NCBI RefSeq assembly: GCF_004006015.1
Contig: NZ_CP034766.1
Coordinates: forward strand, 496,001 to 560,000
DNA: 64,000 nt
Direction of reading: 5' to 3'
Source of the DNA: Rhodococcus sp. X156
GTDB lineage: Bacteria > Actinomycetota > Actinomycetes > Mycobacteriales > Mycobacteriaceae
Below, piece after piece: positions 24,986-34,519 of the stretch. A model generated the notes under the pieces. The model searched no databases and was not told where the DNA came from. It was given only the letters and a program-made list of their open reading frames with translations. The position numbers were made by a program, and so were the translations under genes. Every line of letters begins with the position of its first letter. The first letter of the stretch is position 1.

Positions 24986-27900
24986 TTGTCCACGGACACG
25001 AGAGCGGACGCGGGGCCGGACCGTCCTGCGGGCCGAGGCGTCGCGGCGCAGATCGACCTCGCCCGGCTGGCCCGCCTGCTGGCCGTGGTGGTCGAGGAGC
25101 ACCGAGACTGGCGTGACCTCGTCCGCGACGTGGCCGAGCACCTGGGCGCGCTCTTCGCCAGCGCCGTGGTGGCGATCGACAAGGTGGTGGTGACCGACGG
25201 CTCCGCCAGCATCACGCCGCTCGTGCTGGTGCCGGCCGCCGAGGAGAAGGTCGCCAACCACGCCGCGCTCGAGGAGGCGGTGCGCACCGGTCGGGCAGTG
25301 CACCTGGCCGGACCCGACGTGCTGCCCCAGGCGCTCGCCGCCGGGCTGCCGCACGTGGGGATCTGCGTGCCGAGCGCGGACACCACGGTGCTCTCCCTGT
25401 ACCGCCAGTCCGGCACCCCGTTCACCACGGCCGAGGCGGAGCTGGTGACCATCGTGGCCAGCTACCTGTCGCTGGTGATGCGCCGGCTGCAGCGGGTGGC
25501 CCAGCTGCGCAACCTGGCCGAGCACAGCGTCCGGATCGGCACGCGCCGCAGCGAGCAGGACGTGCTGGACCTCGCGGTGGAGGGAATCCTGCCGCTGCTG
25601 GAGGCCGATGCCGCCTGCGTGGTGCTGCTCGACGACGGGAGGATCGCCCGCTGCGTGGCCCAGCGTGGCCTGAACGCCGAGCTGCTCTCCACCTGGAGCG
25701 GACACCTGCGCCCGGACCTGCTGCACCAGCTGACGCAGGAGCGCCGGCCGCTGCGCCTGGCCGACATCCGCAACCAGCTCCCCGAGCGGGCCGGCTGGCG
25801 TCCCCGCGCGGGGGTGACCGTGCCGGTGGAGGTGGACGGCACGGTGGTGGCCCTGCTCGGGGCCTTCCGGCGCAGCGGCTGGGAGTTCAGCTCCGACGAC
25901 GAGTACGTGCTGACGCTGCTCGCCAGCCAGGTCGCCTCCGCCATGACCAACGCCCGGGCGGTGCTCACCGGTGAGCGGCGTCGGCAGGCCGCCGAGTCGC
26001 TCGGTGCGCTGTCCTCGGCGCTCAACTCCAGCCTCAGCGCCGCCGAGGTGGCGAGCCGGTTCTGTGCCGCCATGGTGGAGCACTCCGGCGCCGACCGCTC
26101 CGCGCTGCTGCTGCTGGACGACGACAGCACCCGGCTGGTCCCGATGTGTGTGTCCCCGCAGCAGGAGGGCGGCTTCCTGGCGCGCTTCCGCGGCCCGCTC
26201 GGCTGCATCATGGTGGACGAGCACCCCACCCTGCAGCAGGCCGTGACCGGTCTGCGCGCGGTGACGGCCGCCGTCACCGACGACGCCAGCGGTGCTGCCC
26301 GCTGGCTGCACGCCCAACCCCTGGTGGTGCACGGCGCCGCCGTCGGGGTGGTGCTGCTGGAGTGGTTCGCCGCCGACCGGCCGCAGCCGCAGGAGATGCT
26401 CGGCCTCATCGCCGACATGGCCGGCACCGCGCTGCAGCACGCCCGGCTGTTCGAGCGCGCCGAGCAGAGCGGCCTGCAGCTGGCGGCGCTGCACGACGTG
26501 GCGGTGGCCATGAACAACGACGACGACCTCGGCGCCACCCTGCAGCGGGTGGCCGAGTCCACGCTGCAGATCACCGGGGCCCGCACCGGCTGGATCACCC
26601 TGGTCGACCCCGACGGGGTGGGGGCCACCCACGTGGCCGTCGTCGGCGACCCCGACATCATCAAGGACAGCACCGTCCGGGGCGGCACCACCGCCAACAT
26701 GCACCGCAACATCGGGGGCTGGGCGGTGGCGCACTCCAGGACGGCCTGGGTGCCCAACACCGCCGCCGGCATCAGCGAGCCACCGGAGGCGGCCGAGTGG
26801 TTGTTCGACCGCACCCCCGGCTGTGTGGTGGTGGTGCCGCTGCCCGGCCGCGGCGGCACCTCGCTGGGGTTCCTGTCCCTGCGCCACCCCGAGCCGTACT
26901 TCCTCAGCCGCTCGTGCCTGCCGATCCTGCAGCGCTTCGCCACCGAGACCGGCCTGGCCGTGGAGAACCACCGTGAGCTCGAGGCCCGGCGCTCGCTGGA
27001 GCGCCAGCTGCGCGAGCAGGCCTCGGTGGATCCGCTGACCGGCCTGGCCAACCGCACCCGGCTGGGCGTCCTGCTGGGAGAGGCCCTGCGGCGCACCGAT
27101 CAGGAGCACTGCCTCGGTGTGGTGTTCCTCGACCTCGACCGGTTCAAGACCATCAACGACAGCCTGGGCCACGCCGCCGGCGACGAGCTGCTCACCGCGG
27201 TGGGTCAGCGCCTGGAGGCGGCGGTGCGCCCGGAGGACGTGGTGGGCCGCCTCGGCGGCGATGAGTTCGTGGTGCTGCTCAACCGGCTGGCCCGACCCAC
27301 CGCCACGGCCGAGGCCGAGCTGGTCGGCGGACGCATCCTGGCGGCGCTGACCGAGCCCTTCCCGGTGGGCCAGCGCTCGGTGTTCGTCTCCGCCAGCATC
27401 GGCCTGGCCGTGGCGCACGGCAGTGAGCACGACGCGGAGAGCCTGCTCCGCGAGGCCGACATCGCGATGTACCGCGCCAAGGCCGCGGGCAAGGCGCAGG
27501 TCGCCGTGTACGAGCCGTCCATGAGCGTGGCCGGCCTGCTGGACATGGAGAGCGACCTGCGCCAGGCGCTGGACCGCCAGGAGCTGGAGGTGCACTACCA
27601 GACCATCGTGGAGGTGGGCACCGGCCGGCCGGTGGGCATCGAGGCGCTGACGCGGTGGAACCACTGCACCCGCGGCGCGGTGCCACCGGACGAGTTCATC
27701 TCCCTGGCCGAGGACACCGGCCTGATCCGGCGGCTGGACCAGTGGGTGCTGGAGACCGCGCTGCGCGACGTCGCCCGCGTGCGCCAGGAGTGGCCCGAGA
27801 TCGGCGTCAACGTCAACCTCTCGGCGCTGCACGTGCACGAGCCGACGCTGCCCGCGCGCATCCGTGGGCTGCTCAAGGAGCACGGGGTGAGCCCGCAGGC

Positions 27901-28306
27901 GCTCACCCTGGAGATCACCGAGACGGCGTCGCTGTGGGACCCCGCCCGCACCATGGGCAGCCTCCGCGACCTGCGCTCGCTCGGGGTGGGGGTGGTGGTG
28001 GACGACTTCGGCACCGGCTACTCCAACTTCAGCTACCTCAAGCAGCTGCCGCTGCGCGGGCTGAAGATCGACCGCAGCTTCGTGCAGAACCTGGACCAGG
28101 ACGAGGACGCCGCCATCGTCACCGCCCTGCTCACCCTGAGCCAGACGCTGGGCCTGGAGGTGATCGCCGAAGGGGTGGAGACCGCGCAGCAGCAGGAGAA
28201 GCTGCTGGAGCTGGGATGCTCGCGCGCGCAGGGCTTCCTGTTCTCCCGGGCGGAGCCGGTGGCGGTGCTGCTGGAGCGGCTGCGGGTGGAGCTGGCCCCG
28301 GCCTGA
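24986..28306 (+). CDS. Multi-GAF GGDEF-EAL cyclic-di-GMP enzyme
   Basis: A cytosolic protein of about 1,106 residues with no membrane segment. Up to four GAF-like sensor modules (roughly 20-170, 185-320, 345-480 and 495-665) precede a diguanylate cyclase domain (DPLTGLANR near 678, GGDEF near 756) and a phosphodiesterase domain (EALTRW near 884). The cyclase A-site is intact, and RPED lies exactly five residues before GGDEF, matching the product-inhibition I-site. The EAL residues are also present (NLSA, EITET, DDFGTGYS, LKIDRSF, AEGVET, AQGF), so both activities are possible. The TTG at 24986 has GGGGGG six bases upstream; TTG 24980 is an alternative. Ligands of the GAFs are unknown. Confidence 0.92.
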   Translation: MSTDTRADAGPDRPAGRGVAAQIDLARLARLLAVVVEEHRDWRDLVRDVAEHLGALFASAVVAIDKVVVTDGSASITPLVLVPAAEEKVANHAALEEAVRTGRAVHLAGPDVLPQALAAGLPHVGICVPSADTTVLSLYRQSGTPFTTAEAELVTIVASYLSLVMRRLQRVAQLRNLAEHSVRIGTRRSEQDVLDLAVEGILPLLEADAACVVLLDDGRIARCVAQRGLNAELLSTWSGHLRPDLLHQLTQERRPLRLADIRNQLPERAGWRPRAGVTVPVEVDGTVVALLGAFRRSGWEFSSDDEYVLTLLASQVASAMTNARAVLTGERRRQAAESLGALSSALNSSLSAAEVASRFCAAMVEHSGADRSALLLLDDDSTRLVPMCVSPQQEGGFLARFRGPLGCIMVDEHPTLQQAVTGLRAVTAAVTDDASGAARWLHAQPLVVHGAAVGVVLLEWFAADRPQPQEMLGLIADMAGTALQHARLFERAEQSGLQLAALHDVAVAMNNDDDLGATLQRVAESTLQITGARTGWITLVDPDGVGATHVAVVGDPDIIKDSTVRGGTTANMHRNIGGWAVAHSRTAWVPNTAAGISEPPEAAEWLFDRTPGCVVVVPLPGRGGTSLGFLSLRHPEPYFLSRSCLPILQRFATETGLAVENHRELEARRSLERQLREQASVDPLTGLANRTRLGVLLGEALRRTDQEHCLGVVFLDLDRFKTINDSLGHAAGDELLTAVGQRLEAAVRPEDVVGRLGGDEFVVLLNRLARPTATAEAELVGGRILAALTEPFPVGQRSVFVSASIGLAVAHGSEHDAESLLREADIAMYRAKAAGKAQVAVYEPSMSVAGLLDMESDLRQALDRQELEVHYQTIVEVGTGRPVGIEALTRWNHCTRGAVPPDEFISLAEDTGLIRRLDQWVLETALRDVARVRQEWPEIGVNVNLSALHVHEPTLPARIRGLLKEHGVSPQALTLEITETASLWDPARTMGSLRDLRSLGVGVVVDDFGTGYSNFSYLKQLPLRGLKIDRSFVQNLDQDEDAAIVTALLTLSQTLGLEVIAEGVETAQQQEKLLELGCSRAQGFLFSRAEPVAVLLERLRVELAPA

Positions 28307-28347
28307 GCGCCGGAGTTGCCGGGAACGTCCACGCGGCGCAGGGTGAG

Positions 28348-28363
28348 TGTGACTCGCGTCACC
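28348..28363 (+). promoter_or_regulatory. Crp/GlxR-like binding site upstream of the alcohol dehydrogenase
   Basis: TGTGACTCGCGTCACC matches TGTGA-N6-TCACA at nine of ten defined bases. It lies 37 bases before the dehydrogenase ATG, so bound regulator would probably overlap the promoter or the start of the message. Confidence 0.6.
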
Positions 28364-28399
28364 GCAGCCGCGGGTCCTGGTCAGCGAGGAGAACCCCAG

Positions 28400-29515
28400 A
28401 TGAAGACCAAGGCCGCAGTAGTCGTCGAGACCGGCAAGCCCATCGAGCTGATGGAGCTCAACCTGGACGGGCCCAGAGCGGGGGAGGTGCTCATCCGCTA
28501 CACCCACGCGGGTCTGTGCCACTCCGACGTCCACATCCAGCACGGCGACCTGGAGGCCCGGCTGCCCATGGTGCTCGGCCACGAGGGCGCAGGCGTCATC
28601 GAGGAGGTCGGTCCCGGCGTCACCCGGGTCAAGGCCGGGGACAACGTGGTCTGCTCGTTCATCCCCAACTGCGGGGTGTGTCACTGGTGCGCCACCGGCC
28701 GGCAGTCCATCTGCGACATGGGCGCCAACATCCTGGAGGGCTACCTGCCCGGGCCCCGCTTCCCGTACACCGGACCCGACGGCGACTACGGCGCGATGTG
28801 CATGCTCGGCACGTTCTCCCAGTGGGGCGTCATCCACCAGAACTCCGTGGTGAAGGTGGACGACGACCTGCCGCTGGACAAGGCGGTGCTGGTCGGCTGC
28901 GGCGTGCCCACCGGGTGGGGCTCGGCGGTGAACACCGCGAACGTGCGCCCCGGCGACACGGTGGTGGTCTTCGGCATCGGCGGGATCGGCATCAACGCCG
29001 TGCAGGGTGCGGCCTACGCCGGCGCCAAGAACCTCATCGCCGTCGACCCGCTGGAGAACAAGCGGGAGAAGGCGATGGAGCTCGGCGCCACGCACGCGGT
29101 GGCCACCGGCGAGGAGGCGCAGCAGCTGGCCGTCGACCTCACCAGGGGCGTGGGGGCGGACAGCGCCATCGTCACCGTCGGCCTGGTGGAGCAGCAGGTG
29201 GTGAGCGAGGCGTTCAACGCCATCGGCAAGGGCGGCAGCGTGGTGCTCACCGGGCTGAACCGGCTGGACGTGCAGAACGTGCAGCTGCCCGGCTCGATCA
29301 TGACGCTGTTCCGCAAGAGCGTGAAGGGCAGCCTCTTCGGCGACTGCAACCCCACCACCGACATCCCAAAAATCTTGGGGCTGTACCAGAGTGGTGACCT
29401 CAAGCTGGACGAGCTGATCACCAGGACCTATACCCTCGACCAGGTGAACGAGGGCTACAGCGACCTGCTCGAGGGCAAGAACGTGCGCGGCGTGATCGTG
29501 CACGAGCACACGTGA
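28400..29515 (+). CDS. NDMA-dependent (mycofactocin-linked) alcohol dehydrogenase
   Basis: A 371-residue zinc alcohol dehydrogenase of the medium-chain family, in the NDMA-dependent group that holds its nicotinamide cofactor tightly and is thought to pass electrons to mycofactocin. The catalytic zinc region is CHSDVHIQ with GHEGAGVIEEVGPGV. The structural zinc cysteines are CGVCHWCATGRQSIC. The nucleotide fold is VVVFGIGGIGINAVQGAAYAG. The C-terminal DLLEGKNVRGVI is typical of this group. AGGAGA precedes the ATG with good spacing. The link to mycofactocin is from family knowledge and the nearby mft genes. The natural alcohol is not known. Confidence 0.92.
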   Translation: MKTKAAVVVETGKPIELMELNLDGPRAGEVLIRYTHAGLCHSDVHIQHGDLEARLPMVLGHEGAGVIEEVGPGVTRVKAGDNVVCSFIPNCGVCHWCATGRQSICDMGANILEGYLPGPRFPYTGPDGDYGAMCMLGTFSQWGVIHQNSVVKVDDDLPLDKAVLVGCGVPTGWGSAVNTANVRPGDTVVVFGIGGIGINAVQGAAYAGAKNLIAVDPLENKREKAMELGATHAVATGEEAQQLAVDLTRGVGADSAIVTVGLVEQQVVSEAFNAIGKGGSVVLTGLNRLDVQNVQLPGSIMTLFRKSVKGSLFGDCNPTTDIPKILGLYQSGDLKLDELITRTYTLDQVNEGYSDLLEGKNVRGVIVHEHT

Positions 29516-30453
29516 GCACTCTGCTCACTGCGGCGGGGCCTGTTGCGACAGGCCCCGCCGCTGCGGTGGTGGGCCGCCACCGGGAGGTCGAGCTGCTCGT
29601 GGCCGCCCTGGACTGCGGCGCCCACGTCCTGCTGGAGGGCCCACCCGGCACCGGCAAGACCACCCTGCTGCGCTCGGTGGCCGCGGCCGGGTCGGTGCCG
29701 TTCGTCTTCGTGGAGGGCAACGCCGAGCTCACGCCCGGTCGGCTCATCGGGCACTTCGACCCCGCCCAGGTGCTCAGCGAGGGCTACAGCCCGGACGTCT
29801 TCGTCGACGGCCCGCTGGTGCAGGCGATGCGGGCCGGGTCCCTGCTCTACGTGGAGGAGGTCAACCGCGTCCCGGAGGAGACCCTGAACGTGCTCATCAC
29901 GGTGATGAGCGAGGGCGAGCTGCACGTGCCGCGGCTGGGCCGGGTGCCGGCCGCCGCGGGCTTCCGGCTGGTGGCCGCGATGAACCCGTTCGACGCGGTG
30001 GGCACCGCCCGCATCTCCGCCGCCGTCTACGACCGCTGCTGCCGCATCACCATGGGCTACCAGTCGGCGCAGGACGAGGCCGACATCGTGGTGCTGCGCG
30101 GCCCGGCCGTGCCCGACCCCTGGCGCGCGCAGGTGGTGGACCTGGTGCGCCGCACCCGCGAGCACCCGGACGTGCGGATCGGCTCCTCGGTGCGCGGCGC
30201 CATCGACCTGGTGCGGCTGGCGGTGTCGCTGTCCGGGCTGCGCGGGCAGGAGCCCACCAGCTGGCTGGTGGGCCTGGACGCGGCCCTGGTGGCGCTCTCC
30301 GGCCGGGTGCGCCTGCAGGAGTCGTGCGGGCGGGCGCCGGAGGAGATCGTCCGCGAGCTCTACGTGGCGGTGTTCGGCGCCGAGCCCACCGACGACGACC
30401 CCGCCGACGAGTCCGAGCCCACGGGGGACGGTGGTGCGTCGGGGGGAGCGTGA
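29512..30453 (+). CDS. MoxR-type AAA+ ATPase (CoxD-like)
   Basis: A 313-residue MoxR-family AAA+ ATPase. Walker A GPPGTGKTTLL is near residue 44 and Walker B is LLYVEEVNRV; a sensor Asn is in AAMNPFDAVG. MoxR proteins work with a VWA partner as chaperones for metal-cofactor enzymes, and CoxD is one in carboxydotrophs. The next gene is a VWA protein, and a molybdenum hydroxylase operon follows. The GTG overlaps the dehydrogenase stop. A strong hairpin lies in its first codons (29530-29561), however, so translation may really start at GTG 29566, just before VGRHREVELL. Confidence 0.88.
   Translation: MSTLLTAAGPVATGPAAAVVGRHREVELLVAALDCGAHVLLEGPPGTGKTTLLRSVAAAGSVPFVFVEGNAELTPGRLIGHFDPAQVLSEGYSPDVFVDGPLVQAMRAGSLLYVEEVNRVPEETLNVLITVMSEGELHVPRLGRVPAAAGFRLVAAMNPFDAVGTARISAAVYDRCCRITMGYQSAQDEADIVVLRGPAVPDPWRAQVVDLVRRTREHPDVRIGSSVRGAIDLVRLAVSLSGLRGQEPTSWLVGLDAALVALSGRVRLQESCGRAPEEIVRELYVAVFGAEPTDDDPADESEPTGDGGASGGA
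29530..29561 (+). terminator. Strong GC hairpin after the alcohol dehydrogenase
   Basis: Perfect 13-base arms (GCGGCGGGGCCTG and its complement) surround a six-base loop TTGCGA. It begins 15 bases after the dehydrogenase stop, as a terminator would, but overlaps the first codons of the MoxR gene if that starts at 29512. No T tract follows, so it may only slow transcription or translation. Confidence 0.5.
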
Positions 30454-31382
30454 GCCCGCCCAGCGCGGGCGAGGAGCCACCACCAGCCCGGCGCGACCGC
30501 GGTCCGCGCCAGCGCACCACCCCGCGCTCCGAGCTCTCCCGCGCGCCCGAGTTCGAGCAGGTCTCCCCGGAGGTGGGCCAGCTGGACGAGGAGGCCTTCG
30601 ACGCCGCGGCCGCCGCCGATCCCGACGCGGCGCTGACCCTGCTGGCGGACATGGCCACCGCCACCGACGAGGGCCTGCGTGCCGCCGCGCGACGGCTGGC
30701 CGCCCGGGTGGTGCTCGACCGTGCCCGCACCGGCCTGGCCCGCAGCCGCGGGGTGCGCCGGCTGCGCCCGGTGCCGGCCGACCGCGGCGGCGACCTGGAC
30801 GTGGACGCCTCCCTGGACGCCGTGCTCGACGCCCGCGCGCAGGGCAGGCAGCCGGGGCTGGACGAGCTCACCGCCCGCCAGTGGGGCCGCCCGGAGCTGG
30901 CGCTGTGCCTGCTGGTGGACACCTCCGGGTCGATGGGTGGGGCCCGCCTCGCCGCGGCCGCCCTCACCGCGGCCGCGTGCGCGCTGCGGGCGCCGGGGGA
31001 GCACGCGATCGTCTCCTTCGCCCGGACGGTGACGGTGCTGCGCGCGATCACCTCGCAGGCGCCGGCCTCGGCGGTGGTGGACTCGGTGCTCACCCTGCGC
31101 GGGCACGGCACCACCTCGCTGGCGGCGGGGCTGCGCGCGGCCGGGGAGGAGCTCGCCCGCAGCAGCGCCGAGCGACGGGTGGTGGTGCTGCTCAGCGACT
31201 GCCGCACCAGCGAGACCGAGGACCCCGCCCTGGTGGCGGCGCGGCTGCCGGAGCTGGTGGTGCTCGCCCCGGCCGACGACGACGAGGAGGCGGTGGCGCT
31301 GGGGCGGCGCAGCGGGGCGCGGGTGGCCGCGCTGCGCGGTGTGGCCGACGCGCCGGCCGTGCTCGCTGCGCTGCTGGTCTAG
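30450..31382 (+). CDS. VWA domain protein (CoxE-like)
   Basis: A 310-residue protein with a C-terminal von Willebrand A domain from about residue 145. The metal-ion-dependent adhesion site is DTSGSMGG, with further MIDAS residues around GHGTTSLAAGL and LLSDCRTSETED. The N-terminal half is charged and helical. VWA partners of MoxR ATPases take part in assembling metal centres; CoxE is one near CO dehydrogenases. The GTG overlaps the MoxR stop and has GGGGGGAG just upstream. The position before coxSLM supports a role in maturing that enzyme. Confidence 0.87.
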   Translation: MSPPSAGEEPPPARRDRGPRQRTTPRSELSRAPEFEQVSPEVGQLDEEAFDAAAAADPDAALTLLADMATATDEGLRAAARRLAARVVLDRARTGLARSRGVRRLRPVPADRGGDLDVDASLDAVLDARAQGRQPGLDELTARQWGRPELALCLLVDTSGSMGGARLAAAALTAAACALRAPGEHAIVSFARTVTVLRAITSQAPASAVVDSVLTLRGHGTTSLAAGLRAAGEELARSSAERRVVVLLSDCRTSETEDPALVAARLPELVVLAPADDDEEAVALGRRSGARVAALRGVADAPAVLAALLV

Positions 31383-31466
31383 CGCTCGCAGGGCGGCCGA
31401 GCCAACGGCGCGAACCGGTCTCCCCGCCCGCACTTGCCGCAGCCGCCGCTCTGCGCAAGGGTGGGC

Positions 31467-31482
31467 TGTGAGCCCGGTCACG
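31467..31482 (+). promoter_or_regulatory. Crp/GlxR-like binding site upstream of coxS
   Basis: TGTGAGCCCGGTCACG matches TGTGA-N6-TCACA at nine of ten defined bases. It lies 53 bases before the coxS ATG in the 150-base gap after the VWA gene, which implies that coxSLM has its own promoter. Confidence 0.6.
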
Positions 31483-31535
31483 TTGCGCCCCCTGGTGGGG
31501 CGGTGCCGGGGAGCCGCTCTGGAGGAGGAGACCTG

Positions 31536-32012
31536 ATGACCCGAGTGAACATGGTCGTCGACGGCGTCAGCTACGCGGACGAGGTGGAGCCGCGGACGCT
31601 GCTGGTGCACCACCTGCGGGAGCGCCTCGGCAAGGTGGGCACCCTCGTGGGTTGCGACACCAGCAACTGCGGGGCCTGCACGGTGCACCTGGACGGGGTG
31701 AGCGTGAAGTCGTGCTCGGTGCTGGCGGTGCAGGCCGACGGCGCGGAGGTGACCACCATCGAGGGCCTGGCCACCGGCGGCGAGCTGCACCCGGTGCAGC
31801 GCGCCTTCCACGAGAACCACGGCCTGCAGTGCGGCTTCTGCACCCCGGGGATGATCATGCAGAGCGTCGACCTGCTCAAGGAGAACCCCGACCCCACCGA
31901 GGAACAGGTGCGGGAAGGGCTGGAGGGCAACCTCTGCCGCTGCACCGGCTACCAGAACATCGTCAAGGCCGTGCAGGCCGCCGCGCAGACGCTGAAGCCG
32001 GCAGGTGCCTGA
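31536..32012 (+). CDS. coxS: Molybdenum hydroxylase iron-sulfur subunit CoxS (form II)
   Basis: A 158-residue subunit carrying two 2Fe-2S clusters that pass electrons from the molybdenum site to FAD. The plant-type cluster ligands are CDTSNCGAC plus a later Cys (VKSCSV). The second, helical-domain cluster is CGFCTPGM and CRCTGYQNI. The length is typical. GGAGGAGGAG precedes the ATG. Its stop overlaps the coxL start. The order S-L-M is that of form II (BMS-type) operons rather than the M-S-L order of classical CO dehydrogenase. Confidence 0.93.
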   Translation: MTRVNMVVDGVSYADEVEPRTLLVHHLRERLGKVGTLVGCDTSNCGACTVHLDGVSVKSCSVLAVQADGAEVTTIEGLATGGELHPVQRAFHENHGLQCGFCTPGMIMQSVDLLKENPDPTEEQVREGLEGNLCRCTGYQNIVKAVQAAAQTLKPAGA

Positions 32013-34519
32013 TGACCACCACCGTCGACTCGCCCACCGGCACCGACCCCGAGCTCGGGCGCGAGCGCCTGCGCAAGGAGGACGCCCGGCTGATCACCGG
32101 GCGCACCCGTTTCACCGACAACATCGTGCTGCCCGGGATGCTGCACGTGGCGGTGCTGCGCAGCCCCTTCGCGCACGCCACCATCACCTCCGTCGACACC
32201 AGCGACGCGCGCAGCCGGCCGGGCGTGCACGCGGTGTACACCGGTGCCGACTTCGCCGCCGAGCAGGGCAGCCTGCCGTGCGCGTGGGCGATCACGCCGG
32301 ACATGAAGACCCCCGACCACCCGGCGGTCGCGGTGGACACGGTGAACTTCGCCGGGGAGATCGTCGCGGTGGTGGTGGCCCGCAGCGCCTACGAGGCCGC
32401 CGACGCCCTGGACGGCATCGACATCGACTACGACGAGCTGCCCGCGGTGCTGGACATGGAGGCCGCCCTGGCCGACGGTGCCGACCTGGTGCACCCCGCG
32501 CTGGGCACCAACAAGTGTGCGGTGTGGACCTTCGACTCCGCCGAGGCCGGCACCGGCAGCAGCGTCACCGACGCCCTCGCCGCCGCCGAGGTCACCGTCA
32601 CCCGGCGGTTCCGCCAGCAGCGGCTCATCCCCGCGTTCATGGAGCCGCGCTCGGTGGTGTGCGACCCCACCGGCGAGCAGCTCACCCTGTGGACGTCCAC
32701 CCAGGTGCCGCACCTGGTGCGCACCATGATGGCGATGACGCTGGGCATCCCCGAGCACAAGCTGCGGGTGATCGCCCCGGACGTGGGCGGCGGCTTCGGC
32801 GGGAAGCTGCAGATCACGCCGGAGGAGGTGCTCGCGGTGATGCTCGGCCGCCGGCTCGGCCGGCCGGTCAAGTACACCGAGTCGCGCTCGGAGTCGCTGC
32901 TGGCCGCCCACCACGGCCGGGACCAGATCCAGGACATCACCATCACCGCCCGGCGGGACGGCACCGTCACCGGCCTCACGGTGGAGCTGATGGCCGACAT
33001 GGGCGCCTACCTCGGCCTGGTCACCCCGGGCGTGCCCATCCTCGGTGCGTTCATGTTCAACTCCATCTACAAGTTCCCGGCGTACCACTTCAGCTGCACC
33101 AACGTCTTCACCACCAAGGCGTGGACGGACGCCTACCGCGGCGCGGGCCGGCCCGAGGCCACCTTCGGCATCGAGCGGATCATGGACGAGCTGGCGGTCG
33201 AGCTGGACATGGAACCGATGGAGCTGCGCCGGAAGAACTGGATCACGCACGAGGAGTTCCCGTTCACCACGGTCGCCGGGCTCACCTACGACACCGGCAA
33301 CTACGAGGCGTCCACCGACAAGGCGATGGAGCTGTTCGACTACGCGGGGCTGCGCGCTGAGCAGCAGCGCCGCCGGGAGTCCGGCGACACCCTGCAGCTG
33401 GGCATCGGCATCTCCACGTTCACCGAGATGTGCGGGCTGGCGCCCTCGCGCGTGCTGGGCCAGCTGAACTTCGGCTCGGGCGGGTGGGAGCACGCCGCCA
33501 TCCGGATGCTGCCCACCGGCAAGGTCGAGGTGGTCACCGGCGTCACCCCGCACGGGCAGGGGCACGAGACGGCGTTCAGCCAGATCGTCGCCGACCGGCT
33601 CGGCGTGGCCTTCGAGGACGTCGAGCTGCTGCACGGCGACACCCAGTCCTCGCCCAAGGGTCTGGACACCTACGGGTCCCGCTCGCTGGTGGTCGGGGGC
33701 GTCGCCATCGTGCAGGCCGCCGACAAGGTGATCGACAAGGCCCGGCCGATCGCCGCACACCTGCTGGAGTGTGCCCCGGAGGACCTGGAGTTCGCCGGTG
33801 GCCGGTTCACCGTGCGCGGCACCGAGGCGGGTCTGGGCATCGCCGACATCTCCCTGGCGGTGTTCACCGCGCACAACCTGCCCGACGGGGTGGAGCCCAG
33901 CCTGGACTCCCAGGCCACCTTCGACCCGGAGAACTTCAGCTACCCGCACGGCACCCACCTCTGCGCGGTGGAGGTGGACACCGAGACCGGGTTCGTGCAG
34001 ATCTACCGCTACGTCTGCGTGGACGACGTGGGGCAGGTGGTCAACCCGATGATCGTGGAGGGCCAGATCCACGGTGGGCTGGCCCAGGGCATCGCCCAGG
34101 CGCTGTACGAGGAGGCGATCTACGACGACGGCGGGACCCTGCTCACCGGCACCATGGCCGACTACCTGCTGCCCTCGGCGATGGACCTGCCGCACTTCAC
34201 CACCGAGCGCACCGAGACCCTCGCGACGTCCAACGTGCTGGGCGTGAAGGGAGTGGGCGAGGCGGGCACCATCGCCTCCACGCCGGCCGTGGTCAACGCC
34301 GTGCTCGACGCGGTGCGCCAGCACGGCGTGCGCGACATCGAGATGCCGTGCTCGCCGCAGCGGGTGTGGCGGGCGCTGGAGCAGGCCAGGGGCGGCCTGG
34401 ACGCCGGCGGGCCCGCGGGGCGCAACACCCCCGAGGCCGGCGGCGGCCTGGGCACCACCGACGCCTCCGGCTCGGTGGACGAGTCCACCAGCACCACCGA
34501 CGAGGGAGGACTCGCATGA
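32012..34519 (+). CDS. coxL: Molybdenum hydroxylase large subunit, form II CoxL-like
   Basis: An 835-residue molybdopterin-cytosine-dinucleotide-binding catalytic subunit of the xanthine oxidase family. The active-site loop reads AYRGAGR, the signature of form II, not the AYXCSFR of proven CO dehydrogenases, whose Cys binds copper. The molybdopterin contacts (GGGFGGK, GQGHETAFSQI) and the catalytic Glu in GVGEAGTI are present. It may oxidise CO weakly or, more probably, another substrate such as an aldehyde or heterocycle. The C-terminal 45 residues are Gly/Ser/Thr-rich and look unstructured. The start overlaps the coxS stop, and the stop overlaps coxM. Confidence 0.9.
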   Translation: MTTTVDSPTGTDPELGRERLRKEDARLITGRTRFTDNIVLPGMLHVAVLRSPFAHATITSVDTSDARSRPGVHAVYTGADFAAEQGSLPCAWAITPDMKTPDHPAVAVDTVNFAGEIVAVVVARSAYEAADALDGIDIDYDELPAVLDMEAALADGADLVHPALGTNKCAVWTFDSAEAGTGSSVTDALAAAEVTVTRRFRQQRLIPAFMEPRSVVCDPTGEQLTLWTSTQVPHLVRTMMAMTLGIPEHKLRVIAPDVGGGFGGKLQITPEEVLAVMLGRRLGRPVKYTESRSESLLAAHHGRDQIQDITITARRDGTVTGLTVELMADMGAYLGLVTPGVPILGAFMFNSIYKFPAYHFSCTNVFTTKAWTDAYRGAGRPEATFGIERIMDELAVELDMEPMELRRKNWITHEEFPFTTVAGLTYDTGNYEASTDKAMELFDYAGLRAEQQRRRESGDTLQLGIGISTFTEMCGLAPSRVLGQLNFGSGGWEHAAIRMLPTGKVEVVTGVTPHGQGHETAFSQIVADRLGVAFEDVELLHGDTQSSPKGLDTYGSRSLVVGGVAIVQAADKVIDKARPIAAHLLECAPEDLEFAGGRFTVRGTEAGLGIADISLAVFTAHNLPDGVEPSLDSQATFDPENFSYPHGTHLCAVEVDTETGFVQIYRYVCVDDVGQVVNPMIVEGQIHGGLAQGIAQALYEEAIYDDGGTLLTGTMADYLLPSAMDLPHFTTERTETLATSNVLGVKGVGEAGTIASTPAVVNAVLDAVRQHGVRDIEMPCSPQRVWRALEQARGGLDAGGPAGRNTPEAGGGLGTTDASGSVDESTSTTDEGGLA

